Positions 1-13,500 of a DNA stretch of 64,000 nucleotides are shown here, piece by piece (the stretch's first letter is position 1; each line of letters opens with the position of its first letter). Both the position numbers and the translations under genes were made by a program. Under the pieces are notes generated by a model. It saw only the letters and a list, made by a program, of their open reading frames with translations. It was not told the DNA's origin and did no database searches. Source of the stretch: Pyrocephalus nanus (taxonomy: Eukaryota > Chordata > Aves > Passeriformes > Tyrannidae); NCBI GenBank assembly GCA_038380795.1, contig CM076261.1, positions 7,074,556 to 7,138,555 of the forward strand, written 5' to 3'.

Positions 1-3000
1 GTGGTTTTTTCTTCATCTTATTTTGTCATTATGTATCTGCTCAGAAGTTTGCTCTTTAACAGACTTCAAATAGCCTTGTAAACAGGTAACAAAGGATGTA
101 CTGTTTGTGTCTGCCTCATGCACAGCAATCCTCTGGCCAGCAGCTGGAAAGAAACAGATAGATTTTAAGGAATTCTGTAAGTATGAAGCTGTGGGATTTT
201 TTTTCCTCTACTGGTGACATTCTCTGTGCTTTTGGTATTAGTTTTGACTTTTGATGAGTTGGTCTTCTGTGGTTTTGGAATAATTCCTGTGGATTTTAAG
301 AATGAGGAAGGTATTTTGGTCTTTGCAGTTGATGTTGCACCTTCTAGAGATGAATCATTGAATTGATTCTGGTTATAGACATCATTTCAAATGAATATAA
401 ATATATATATAGATATAATTTGAGGTACCAGAGATAAAAAGATTGGTGATTTATGTCATCCTATCTGTATTTTCAGAATGCGTAGTTTATGTAAAGATAA
501 AATTAACTAGTACAGCACAAATCAGAACCCTAACCAAGAGAACTTCCAATCATCAAAAGAACCTAAAGAAATTCAGAAGAAAACTCAAAATTTAAGGATA
601 AAGTGGCAATTAGTTAAGGAAATTAGAATTACATAAGTGTAAAAGAAGTGGTATTTAAGATCTACTTTAGTGACAATCATGCTTTGATATAAATGCCTTT
701 GCTACGCAGATGAGGGGTTTTTTTGCATTTGCCTTGCTGTCGACAAAAACTTAGCTGGTCATTGTTTGAAAATGAGAAATGTTTGACAGCATTGGAAGAG
801 ATCTTGCTGAGTAGATACCCTTTTCCATTACTAAGTAGTAAAGTGAAAGACAGACTAAAACCATGATGAAAGTAGATGAAAGATCATGCAAAATTCTTTA
901 GCTGAAGCTTATTCTTGAATTCAGTGTTTTGTTTTGATGTGGTGTTTTATTTAAATTACTGATTTAATCATACACTTGTTGAAATCAAAGCTGTTGAAAA
1001 GTTCTCTGATTGGATTATGTGGAAAAGAAAGTTGGTGACTAGAATGTTGAATAGGGATTGTTGAAATTGCTACTCAGAACTAAACAAGTAACTGAAACAG
1101 GCTGATGTCACTAGGCGTTTCCCCAAAGGAAGAAAATACACATTTATACCAGATATGATGGGAGAAGTTGTTTGAAAGGTCAAGTCTGTACATTTCTGTG
1201 ATGCAACCCTTGAAATCCCTAAGATCAAGTGATTTACTACACTGTATTTGAGTTTTGACTGCTATCCTATACAATATGTAAATAGGAAAGCCCTGCTTCC
1301 TCGGGAATTACGATAAGAGAGTAGGTTCTTAGTTAGCTGTGACCTCATGCTACGATCCAATTTGTTTGCCTCACAGAAATGAAATAAGTTTATTTGGCAT
1401 GAAAAAAGCAATCAGATAATATCTTGAGTAGAAAGCCTTGACTTATACACCGGTACTGTCTGTACCATAGGAAGCTTTATGGTTTTCTGTATTTCTGAGT
1501 GCTTCAAACACTTTTTGATGGATGGGCTGGTTTAACCCTAACAACAAGACAAATGAGAGCAGCTCTATGGCTTCTCTGAGTTGCTGTACTTGTCTAATTT
1601 TCATTGGACGTAAACTTTATCATAAACCTATTCTTAACAGCACTTGCCCTGTGTTTCCTCCAGTGTTTGCTGGCCCTGATTCACACATTATTATTATTAA
1701 TATTCTGTTTCAAATAGAAATGTTCTTTATAAAATTTTTGACAAAAATTTGTCATAGATAGACACCTGGGGGAATTAGTTGAATTGTCCAGTTGCTTATG
1801 AAGAACAAACTCAAACAACTTCTAAGCTTGACTGCAGGATGTGCCAGAGGGTGCTTTGGGGCTCTCCTGATCCATTTCCCAGCTCACATCATTGCCTCAG
1901 TGTCACACTGAAGCCAGAGAACTTTCCCTGACAGTTTTCACAACTGTAGTTCTGTGGTGAACGTGTGGACAGAAAGTGTAGGAAAACCAAACAAAATACC
2001 TGCCCACAGACTCCTGTACCTCCTGAAGCTGTGAAAACTGCACCTATGTGAACATTTTCTGGAGGAAACTTTAGAGGACTAGGCAGTTCACAAATGTAAA
2101 ATTACTTAGTTTCAGTTTGTTCCTTGTTTGATCAAAAGTTATTGTAAAATTCCCACCAGGCTCATAGGTGCTTTTCTGGTAGTCAGCTATGTCCAAACTA
2201 CTTTCATTCCCTCCTAGTCTATGAGGACTCAGAATCACAAGAAAGTTGCAATGACAAAATAAGCTGCAACTTACACTGTGAGCTTTTATAGCTGTTTGGG
2301 AACCTGCTCTTAGCCTGTGGCAAATAATAAGTAACTTAACTGGGCTTTTACTTCTTTCATGGCAGAATTACTCTGAATTATGCTGCATTTGCCATGGACT
2401 AAACTTTAACATTACAGATAACATAGCTTGGTTGTCAACCAGGAACTTTTCCAGCAGTAGAAATAATACTTTTTTCTTAATTCTTAAAATTATATTCATC
2501 TGAAACTCCTTTCCTTGGACCAAAAGAACTCCATAACTATACCTAAGAAAGAAATTTTCTTGGATGATACATAGATTTAAAATAAAGGTCCGTTAGTGCT
2601 TCCTCCTGTTTCCACCACCAACTTCTGACACAGGAAAATCTGTCTTTCTTAAAAGTTCCAGCCCAGGGTAGTCATCTGTCAGCTTCTTAAATAACAACAG
2701 AGCATCAGGCATCTTCACTAAAATCATAATGGAGTGAAATTTAATTTACATTGGCCAACTCATTGGGATTATCATTTATCAGTGCAGGACCCACAGCATG
2801 AATAACTTTGAGAAGGAAAGCTCTTTGAGAACATGTGTTAAGTTCATCTAGAATTTCTCTCCAAGGCCAGGGGAAGATTAATGCTGTCATGGAAGCAAAG
2901 GCCTGGCGCCTCTGTCAGCTCCTTTTCCAGTTCCCTGAATGCTAAAATGATCACAGAAATTTCCTCTTAAGTCTCACTGTACAACCCACATGCATGCACA

Positions 3001-4798
3001 GCTCCAACAAAATGATGGCTTCAGCCTGTACAGAAGTACCCCTAACCTGCCTGGGAGCCAGCTGGCTTGCCCTAATCCAGGCTTTGAGACTCAGACTCGA
3101 GCCCAGATTGCTCTGTCTTGAGAGTCAGCAGTGTAGAGAGAGGTAGAGGCACGTGTTCCACCTCGGCTTTGTGTAGGAAAGTGTCTCCAGCTAGAATAGC
3201 TTCCAGTCAGGCAGTGCTCGGTTTCAAAAACATCCATGTAAAAGCTGGCATCTGCACAAATCACTGGTCTGAGGAAGTTCTGGAGATAGTTGTAACTGTG
3301 ATGGAAAAGAAAAAATGGAAAGCCAGGAGCTTGTTTAAAAAAAAAACCAAACCAAAGCAGTAACTAGAGTTGATTTTCTTCCCACTGCCTTCTGGCAGGT
3401 GACCTCAGTGGATGCATGAGTGCTGAGCACTACTCCAGTTCAGTTTGAACCCAGTTTATAAACAGGCAGAGAGCTGTCTTCCATTGTTACTGCTCAACCA
3501 TCCTACTTGCCACAATCCCCCAAAAAATCCCAAGGCATTGCAGTAACCTCTGACCCAGGCACATTTGGAGAGCTCATTAGAGGACAGTCAGCATTTTCCT
3601 TCTTTCAGCAGCTCCAAACTCCCGATGGTTCTTGTCCAAGCATTGCTGATTTAAGTTTAAGTTAAAATCAAACTGCAGCTTTCCCAGCTCTTGTTTTACC
3701 TCTGTACTTGTGAAAAGGTGATAAGGGGCACTTTCAGTACATTGCCCTCCTCTCCTGGTACACATGGATTGTTTTATAGAAAAGGCAAAGCAAGCAAGGG
3801 GCAAAAAGGACAGAGATGAAAATGCAAACCAAATAGCTTATTAATATGGCATAGCTAACATAATGCCATCTGTTTTATGTTTGGTCCCTATTTGGAGCTT
3901 GATCCTGCCGGGTACTTAGTGCTCGAACTATTCCCTAGGGCACTCTCCAGAGCACACTTAACGTTTAAGTGCTTTACTGGATCATGGCCAATGTGCTGAG
4001 CACCTCAAAGGAATCAGACCTTGCTTAATTTTTCAGGTTTGTAGAAAAAAACTCTTTCCAGCTCTGAGCCCTGGCACTTCTGAGATTTTTCCTTCTCCAC
4101 TCTACTCCAACCTCCATATTTTTTATTCTGAATAGTCAGTGCCAAGCAGGATTAGGCCACTGGTTCCCCACTGTGGAAACTCCAGTAGAGACCACTGGCC
4201 TCTGAGGAAACTCCAGGGGACAATATTTTTGCTTGAGCTGAGATCCTTCTTAGAGTTATTCTAAACTCCTTTTGCCCAACCTGTGAAAAAGAAAAACTTC
4301 AGCTATAGAGCAGAAGGGAGAGTGTGTAATAAATTCTCAGGCATAGTCAGCATATGTTCCAAAGGGGCAATAAGCTGTTAAATCAAATCAAAGAAATCCC
4401 TAGTAAACCAGGATTCGTGGTGTGTCTGACAGCATACACTACATGAAATATTTCAAGTCAATAACTCTGAATGTGTCTGTCAACATGATGTGCAACCTCC
4501 GTGCACTCAACTTCCATCTCTTTCCAATAGAGAATCTTTGCGAAGAGCTGCTGTAAATTACAATTCCTAAGCAAATTTTCAAATTTTATAGCCAAATTTT
4601 ATACAGTCTGAAGACTGTAGTGAGAAAGGGATGGTGAAGCAAGCAGAGTCATAGCAAATCTACTCAAGCTTTTAGTTTCAGGGTCAGGCTGCGTAATTCC
4701 CTTATCAGCTGATCATTAATGCTTTAAAAATCCCGGAGGTGTATAGACATACATGTTATGATCTCTCCTGTGCTCCGTATGCATTTGTGCATCCATGA

Positions 4799-4831
4799 GG
4801 GGGCGGGGTGTGTGTGTGGGGGGTGGTTGGG
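4799..4831 (+). repeat. G-rich tract, potential G-quadruplex
   Basis: Four guanine runs of 5, 4, 6 and 3 lie at 4799-4803, 4805-4808, 4818-4823 and 4829-4831. They are separated by spacers of 1, 9 and 5 bases made mostly of TG repeats. The TG-rich sequence continues to about 4860. On the plus strand, the non-template strand if this is ARHGAP28 intron 1, it fits a quadruplex motif with one slightly long loop. Whether it folds is inference. Confidence 0.55.
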
Positions 4832-5571
4832 TGTGTGTGCATGTGCACAGGGTGTGTTTGTCACCTGTGGTTGATCAGCTGTGGTGCCAAAGTGCAGGCA
4901 CCCAGCTTTTTAGCCCTGTGGAAAACAACTCTCCAGGAATACCACTCCTGCTCACCTACCCCCTGCTGACTTTCCATTTCCCCCACAACAAATTTTTACC
5001 AGCACTGCAAACCTCCAGCTGTCTTCAAATAGCTGCTATATTCTCTAAACAGCCAGCCAGAAAGAAAAACAAAGATAAAGGAAATATTAACCTCTTTGTC
5101 TCAGTTATAAAATTGGCCTAGGGCCTGAAAAAGACAAAGTAGAGTCCTGGATCATTGATTAGATTATGGCCTTGTATGTCCCCACATATGTCCATACCCT
5201 TTGAGTCTAGAAATCATTTTTCACTGGAGCAGAGCACTATGCCTCACAGGGCCCAAGACAGCAGCTTTAAAATTGCCATGTAATTGAATGTGGGAAAGAC
5301 TCTGACTTTTCGTTGTTATTGCTATGCTCTTCTTATATCCCTAACTTTCTGAGTTTATGTAGTGAGAAAGAAGCATTCCATCTCTGAAATGTAGCTGTCT
5401 TAGGGGTATAAAATGACATTTTCTGCCTAAACTGCAATCAGGACATGGATAGGGCTCTGCATGGGCACAGGTGGGCTGCAGAGTCTTGATGGTAAACAGT
5501 AATTTTCAGTGTAGCTGGTACAAAACACAGTGACCAGGAAACTTTTGCTTCTGACTCACACCTCAGTGCAT

Positions 5572-5620
5572 AATAACAATAATAATCACAATAATAATAA
5601 TAATAAAAATAATAAGAACA
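5572..5620. repeat. AAT trinucleotide microsatellite, imperfect
   Basis: A run of AAT/ATA units with a few C, A and G interruptions, flanked by ordinary intronic sequence. It accounts for the tyrosine-rich stretch in the minus-strand open frame across it, which is not a gene. Confidence 0.85.
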
Positions 5621-8199
5621 AACATTTTCACAGCACACAAACAAATGCAGTAAGCACAGGTGACCTAAACAGCAGACTGAAATTTCATGAGCATGTTCTG
5701 TAAACAGACCTTGCTGTATGCTGGAATTGGTCCAGAATACTAGACACAGCACAGCAGCCCTACCAAGAAATGGTCCCAGGGAATTTCTTAGCAGGTGTTT
5801 TCTACCCAATCCCCCAGCCAGATGTTGGTAGGGCAAGGGAGTAAGGGACATCTTCATCAGATAGTGCTTTTATGTGTCCTGTGTGGGTGACATAGTCAGA
5901 TTTCACAGATTTTACAACCCATCGGCCATAGCCCACCACTAAGTTAATAACTCATGTCCTGTAACATATAAGTTGCCCTCTCAGCTCTTACAGGGTCACG
6001 TGAAACACTTGTCCATCAGACCATCTGAAGAGCCCTGCGTGCGATTGCAACAGCTGGCAAAGGAGGCTGTTACTGTGTTGCCAGGAAAGCCTTTTTGAAA
6101 CACCATCTCTTATCAAATATCTTGAATTTTCCCTTGCTCTGATCCAGAACTTTCTAGTAGTCATAATCACCAATTTTCTTTTGTCTTGCCAATGCCAAAA
6201 AAACTCTGCCAGTGAAACCGCTGGCACGGGGTCAGTACCAGCTGTTACACAAACAACAAGGAGCTGAAGAGCTTTGATGCAGGAGACAGTGTTGCAAAAG
6301 GAAATAACTGCCAGATATGATCTTGCAGGACTACATGAAACCTGCGACACTGTCACATGGCTGGTGTCATCGTTGGGTCTCCCAGCTGGGTTTGATCAAG
6401 TGTGAGGACTGGGAAAGAAAAGCTATATGGAAAGAAATGGTCCTCTGTATATCTCTGTTCATGAAAACCGTGGGTCTGGGTATACCTTGCTAGGATAGTG
6501 CTATTGCAGCCAGAGATTTCTACATCTACATCTTGAGAAAAGCCTTGATCTTGAAAGAAAGCAGGAACCTTATTCAGGCTTCTGAAGGCATCTGCATTTG
6601 ATAAGGGGTTTGTCCATTTCCCAAGCAGATACAAGTGCCTTGGAGGGTATCTGTCTCCACTACCTTCAGCCATTCAGATCTGCACAAGAAAGGCAAAACA
6701 CCACTTTCAGCAGTAATAGTGATGGTCTTGGTTCCTTAGGTGGCATGGACATTATTTTGGCTGCACCGGGCAGGCCAAGTGCTGAGCATGGTGGGCTCTA
6801 AGTCTCTGAGTTGAAGCCAGGCAAGGGAGATCTGTGGCCTAAGCTACTGTCACTCTCTTAATGCCCTGCAGCATGGTAAATAGCATTGCATTTACTTTTA
6901 GGGGGAGGCTGCTGGTTTTTTTTATAAAAAAAATACCTCTTGCTAATGCTTTCAGATTTCTTATATTTTTTTTTTTTTATCTAGAAATATCTGTGATGAT
7001 TCATAGTGGAGTGGATAATATGGATTCCCTTTTTTAAACTTAATATTAGAAGTTTGTTTTCTCCTACCCTCTATTTCACTGCGCTGTACAAGACAAGCAC
7101 CCCAAATTCTGCTTGACTGCCAAGCCCAGTTCTGCTTTCATGTCAAATAATTACAAAATTTTAGACTAACCTAATATTTACGTTGTACATGGTAATTAGA
7201 TATGTCTTTGACTTATGTATGTTTCTGTTTAAAGGACTGAACTGTGGAGATGGGCCATTTGTAAGACACTGAGCATATTCAGAGGCATTGCATAAAGAAA
7301 GTAAAAATTTCTTTATTCCTTTGGTTTTTTGTGTCCAATAGAATTTTCAGATGTAATGCCTACTTAGTTAGGGCTTTTTTAAAGTCCTTTTACTGGAACA
7401 AATTTCATGATTTACAGTCCTGCTCAAGTAATATTGTTGATTAAATTAGCATTACCTAATGAGTGAAACTAGTAAGGTATCTTGTTCAAATTAAAACCAC
7501 ACCTTTAAGGAGAAGTGAATTGATTGACAGACCACTAGAAATGTGGTAGAAACTTACTCCAGTTCTTAAAATAAAATCTACTGGCCAAATGTGAATCTGG
7601 CAGTTACTTTAAAAGTCGCATTTGTGAAGAACATCTGTTAATATAAAAATATCTCTAATACATTACAGTGGTTTAGCCGTAGTTAGTTTAGAAGTACTTG
7701 CTTAACATCTAAGGGAGGAGGGAGACTAAATGCCTTACATTTGGCAATCAGTAAGCCAGGGCTTGGCTTTGTTTGGGTTTAGACAATGTTCCTCTGTTTT
7801 TGCTCAAGCTGCAGTAATACTTCAGGCCTTGATGTCATGCATTCTGGGTTTTCTATACTCTTTATAATAATCTTTGAACCCTCAGCCCACATCATATGTT
7901 ATGAATATTCTTGTTTTGGAGTACAGAGGCAGACAATCATTTTAAACCGTAGAAATCCTGCTCCTAACATTTCCCTGTGCATCAAAGACATGCAGCAGCA
8001 TCAAGCAGAAGACATTGCAGAAAGTCAAGTTTGAAAGATGGTTTCGAATGAGAGAAAGAAAAATGGGGGATCAGCAAAATGATTGCTTTTAAGGGTCAGA
8101 ATTTCACTGCTTTTGAGGGGTGATTCAAACTATACCTAGAAGAGCCTCTTCAGGGCAACACCTGGTTCAGGGAGTAAGCATGGCTGGAACTCATGGCTG

Positions 8200-8279
8200 A
8201 GGGTTGGAAGATGGTTGGTAGTTGGAACTAGATGTTCTTTAAGGTTCCTTCCAACATAAAATATTCTATGATTCTGTTG
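8200..8279 (+). mobile_element. CR1 LINE fragment, 3' end
   Basis: The sequence reads GGTTGGAA..., GTTGGAACTAGATGTTCTTTA, TTCCTTCCAACA and ends in ATTCTATGATTCTG. This is the diagnostic 3' end of avian CR1 retrotransposons, which finish in short ATTCTATG-type repeats rather than a poly(A) tail. Only the last ~80 bases are clear. Upstream sequence to about 8100 may be a more decayed part of the same copy. It is 5'-truncated and inactive. Confidence 0.85.
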
Positions 8280-10503
8280 TCAGACTGTTATTGCAGAGGA
8301 GTAAAAATCAGAAGTTGGTCCTGGCAAAAGTAGCATTAGAGACAATCAGCTCAGGTCCTTCTTTCCAGGTGAAAATACATAAACAATATTAGTAAGTAAT
8401 TATTTTCTTCATCTTCTTGCCATGTGACTGATAGCGTTTGTTATTCATGTCCTCCTCAGTCAGTGATTCTTCTTTCATGTTGCCATCTTTTTATTCTTGG
8501 CCTTCTTTGTTTAGTTTTGAAAGAAATGATGGCTCTAAGGGACCCGAAGTGGCTTCCTTAGGGAATTGTACTGTAAATCTTTGGGATTAGGATAACTAAC
8601 TAACAACTTGTCTGTGATATTATGCAAGAAGCAATACAGGCTTTTTTTGGAGGGTCTAAGAGGAGAATATTGTCAAAAGTCACTTTTGGCAATTTGACTG
8701 AAAATAAAGGGAACAAATAGTGTCCAAAGATCAAAGAGCCACCTGAGAAAAACTTCAGTGTTCACAAATCCAGCACACACACAGCTCCACACACTGTTTC
8801 CAGTGTACATATGTCTGTGTCGCAACGGGCACTGGAAAACAAGCTCAGTCCCTTCCTGCTAATTTACCAGTGGAGGAGGGATTTTTTTCCACAAGGCAAG
8901 TTCATTTGTCAAGGTGACCTTCGCAGCCGACACCAAGCGTTCCTGCAGATAAAGAATGCTGCCTCAGCGTATTTCTGAAGCCCAGCTCAGCGGTCTGCCG
9001 TGGGGCTCCTGCGAGGAGGCACAGGGGCTCTGCCAAACAAAACCCTTCCTGCAGGCATTGCAAGGGTTTCTCTGTTCCTCAGCTTTCATAGATCATCGCT
9101 GCACATTTTGCAATCCTTCTTTTGTCATGCTCTGTAAACCCTCTTCTCTTGCCTGACTAGTTTTATGTCTAAATGGTCTTGAGGTTAAGTGTTTTCTTTT
9201 GAAAAAACCCTCTTCTGTAAATTAGTGGTCTTCTAGGCAGAGCTAGGATCACAAATTAAGTCTTAATCAATCATGGATGTAGGTAGGACATTTCACAGAT
9301 CCTCTACCAAAGCCCAGACAGAAGAAGCAGATCTTCAGAGATCTCTGAAGAGGTTTTATCTTCCATGTCATCTGAGGAGGTGATGTCAAGGCTGGACTGC
9401 TTGGCCATGAGTGACTATTTTCTTCCTATCTACATAGTTGCTTTCAAATACATCACTTATTAGACTTTAGGATATTGCCATTTTTATACCACAAAAACCA
9501 AGCCAGATTTGGAGCATGTGTGTGAAATGTATCCCAGTGTTAATGTAAAATCCGGCTTGGAGAAGAGCCTCTGGTTTTTGCTCACTACAGCTGGAATAGA
9601 TCAATATATAGAGACTCTGGAAATAGCAGTCATGTTTCAGAAGAAACCACCACATAGTTATGATCATGCCAGTTTAATTTCTGTGGAATAATTAATCCAG
9701 TGCTAATTATTCCAGTTCCTTCCTTGAGTTTTATTTTCATGCCTGCCATATGACATCAGTTAGACAAGTCCTTAAAGCTATTCCCCAGCAGCAGTGACCT
9801 GTTAAAAAAGGAGACTGTATTCAGAAGTGGGACCAAAAAAAAGGAAACATTTCTTTTTCAGGGAAAAAAAAAAAGGTTTGGGTTGATCAGAATGATCTAC
9901 AGAGCATGTTTTGAGTCAAGGAAAGAAACAGGCAAAAATTAGAAAAAGCTGAAACATTCCATTGCAACATCTTCTAAATGTACGGTTTTCTTTCTAATTT
10001 CTGTGGATTTAACTTTTAACAGAAAAGTAAAACAAATGCTTCAGATCAAAACTGTTTCTTGTTTTTCTGAATTTCTATAGGAAAAGAAAATGGCTTAGTT
10101 TGAGATTAAATGAAGACTTTGTTCAATTACTGGTTTGGCCAAAGCCCTGAAAAAAATAAGTTATTTACAAAGCTAATTGTTCATGACTGGTTATGACATT
10201 TAACATTAGAAAAAGAATAGCATGAAGCCATGTGTCAGTATTTATCAGCTGCATGACATTCAGTGTATTGGCTGAAATATTTCATCATTATGTCCCACAT
10301 GTGGAATTACTTCAGAGTTACTTTTGTACAAGCCATAAAACAGAATACTCAAATATGAATAAAGATGCCAGGGCAGACAGATCTCTGTGTCATGCAAATC
10401 CCCACTGGCTTTGGAGGGACACCTGTGTATATGAGTTCGTCACTGTTCATTTTTCATTGGACAGATGTGATTAAGGATCACCACTGCGCTGATCCTGAAA
10501 GAA

Positions 10504-10537
<34 letters not shown>

Positions 10538-13500
10538 ACACAGTTTAATGGCAAGGCTTTTGACCTAAAGCTTATTTAAAATGTAGTTAAAGAAAATACT
10601 GTATTTTTGGAGGTAAAATACCTTTAAGTGCAAGGACCTGCACTTAGAGGTAGAGGGTCACACTTCCCTTAATTTTAGATGTACCCAGTGCCCAGTGAGC
10701 ACTTCTCCACTTCCAGCATCTAATAGCTCTCTGGTGAGTCCCTCACTTTATGGACAGCAAGAGACCTCTCACCAGTAGGTGAGCTGAATTGCACTTTGGA
10801 CATGACTTTCTTTCTGCTGGCTATTCTCAGAAGCCTCAGATGCCTCTCAGCATCCTAATTCACACATCCTGGTTCAACACTTCATGTTAAATGAGAGGAT
10901 CCAGCATTTACTGAAACAAGGGGAGTGTTTTAATTGCTAACAGCAGCCAGAGGGAAGATACACTCATCGTGAATTGCTGCAAGTGAGCTGACCTCTGCAT
11001 CTTCCTCACCCTCTGCAACAGCATTTTTCTCTACCACACAAGTAGTGAGCTGCAAGAGATGTGGTTGAAAAATTCCTATTTACAAAATGCAACCAAATGT
11101 CACCTTAATCTCTAGGAAAAACTAAGTCACTGTTATCGAGGCTTGTATAAATTCCATCAGACAGTAACTTTTGTAAAAGGCAATCCAAAAACTATATTTA
11201 TATGACTATTCTGACAAAGCCTAGAATGAGGTAAAAATAACTTACATTTCTTCATACAGGAATAGTTCAAGGAGAGTAGTAGCAGGGCAGTATATCACCA
11301 TCAAAAAGAAGGAGAGGACATCCTTGACGGAAGCAGAGAAGGCAGCTTCAAAACTATTCAGCCTCGAGGTTGCCTCTGAATGCTTGTAGGAGGTAACACT
11401 GTAGAGGTGTTTAGTGGGGATGAGATTGGATGAGCATCTTTACATTTGTAGCATGAACAGCCCCACAGTCCACTACCAAATTCCTTAGCCATGCTCACTC
11501 TTTCCTGCAGTTTGTCCTTTAAAGCATGACCTACCAGTCCCTAAACAGACAGTGGTAAATAACCAGAAGTTTTCAAAATTTTCAAGGATATATGCAGTCA
11601 TAAAAGTTCACTAGAAGAAAGGTAGCATTAAGTCCTGTTTAAAACAGAGCAAATTTATCTTCAAGATTAACTGTAAAACCAAGCCTCTTCTGGTTTTGTT
11701 CTTTTCTGCCCCTGAGGAAATCTGTGTCTGATTCAGGAAGTCCTTTCCCTTCTCTCTCCTTTGTTTCAGTCTTTTTTTTTTTTCTCTCTCTGGTTAAATA
11801 ACAGGCTTTCTTTTCCCTCTATTCTGCTGTAGGGTTTTAGCCATGTCTTTGGAGGAAGTGAAGGATGTTAAAATGCTTATAACCAGAAAGTCAGCTTTTC
11901 CTCCTGTATTTCAGGCTAGAGGAATGATGACAGGAATGCTGTAAATTTGACAGACCCATTTAAGCATTTCAATGCATAAACAAAGGTTTGAGGGAGGGAG
12001 TAAAGTTTGACCATCTCATATGTTTTCCATGCTCAAGAGTTATTTCTTAGGGCCCCTTTGACAGCGTTTACTGCCTGTGGTAGGGAACTTTTTGCACAGT
12101 GTGTTTTCTCATCCCCCAGCTGCAGCTCAAAACCGTCCCTGAATATCACAGCTTTATCGATCTTGTGGCTACAACCCAGTTTTGGGCCACAGTTCATACA
12201 AACCTGTTGAATGTTTTTTTCAGTATTCATCTAGATCCCTCACTGGTTATCCCACTGTAAGAAAAGCAAGAAAGGCTTCCCCTAAATACTTGATTTCTTA
12301 ACAGCTTTCTCCTTCCTCACTGGCTTTGCACACTGTGCTTCTCTTACGGGTAGAGCAGCCATCTCCATGCAGAAAGAGCTCCTCATTAATTTGCATCTGG
12401 CCATTTATGATTTTTTGCATTATGCTACTGGCAGTGTCTCATTTCTCTTTAGAAGAAAACAGATAGATTGGCTCAGTCTTTTTCTGAGCCACCCCACAGG
12501 GACTCTCCTGAATTACAGCACAGCTTAGTGCTGATTACTTTTTTATTTCTCCTCTTAGGAAACGGATAAAAGGTTTAAGTTCTGACACAAACAGGAAAAC
12601 ATGCTAAGAGGATTTATCCTGAACGCATCTGCTCTTTAAATAGTGATGGAGCAGTGTCAGTTTCCCAGAAGGGCCAGAAGCTCCACCACTCTTTGTTCCT
12701 GCAGCCCTTGTATGACTAGAGGCAGAATACCCTGTCACTGGCTGTTAGATAACTCCCAGAATATGCAATCATAGGCTGAGGAGGGACTGACTGCCACTAG
12801 AAGCATGAAGAAGTTGTGTTTAAGAAGGGCTCTGCTCTGCTTCTTTAAGGATAACACCAAGCCTCTACTCTGCTCTGAGGTAAGACTTCATAAAATTTAC
12901 TAAATCAGTAACTTCTCAGCCTTCCAGACCTTGTTCCCTCCCTCTTGTTTCCTTAAACAAGGAGCAACAGGAGGAGGAGCAAGCTGTCAAAGTTATCACT
13001 AGTGGAATTTTCCAGCTTTACCAGGCAGGAAAGAGGGGACAAAAAAAAAAGATCCACTGTAGAAAAACAACTGAACACAGTGCAAGCATAGGCAACTTCA
13101 GTGTGGGCATATGCATGGTTTGCATTGACTAAAGCTGTATGAAAATATGTCTCAAGAATCTACGAACATCAACATTAACATCTTTTAGGGTTTTATTAAT
13201 AAGGTGTACTTCTGGAAAGTTATATTCTGTTATAATGCAATGTTTTTCTCACCAATTATTCTGCTTAAAAATGTGTTCCACTGGAATAATATTACAGAGG
13301 GAGAAAAATCTTTACTTCAAATTGGATTATTCACAATTTTTCCCGTTTTAACTTTCACTTGATTTGGGGTCAAAAATTTTGTCTTTTTCAGTTTTTGCCT
13401 TCTGATCATATAGATGTTTATGGCAATTACATGTATTTCAGCTCAGTGTCATGGCCAGACTCTAGCATGCACAAGTAGAGCTTTATACAAATCTAGCTTT

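Larger units (their letters stand above)
1..8199 (+). other. Intron 1 of ARHGAP28 (or upstream DNA), first part
   Basis: No exon could be supported here. The stretch is AT-rich, with stops in every frame and no CpG-rich block of the kind expected around a first exon. Because the exon at 28523 begins inside an arginine codon, at least one coding exon must lie further upstream, and I infer this stretch is intronic. It holds a G-rich tract near 4800 and an AAT microsatellite near 5580, listed separately. The longest open frames (for example 139 codons on the minus strand at 5438-5857) run through the AAT repeat and show no recognisable domain. Confidence 0.6.
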
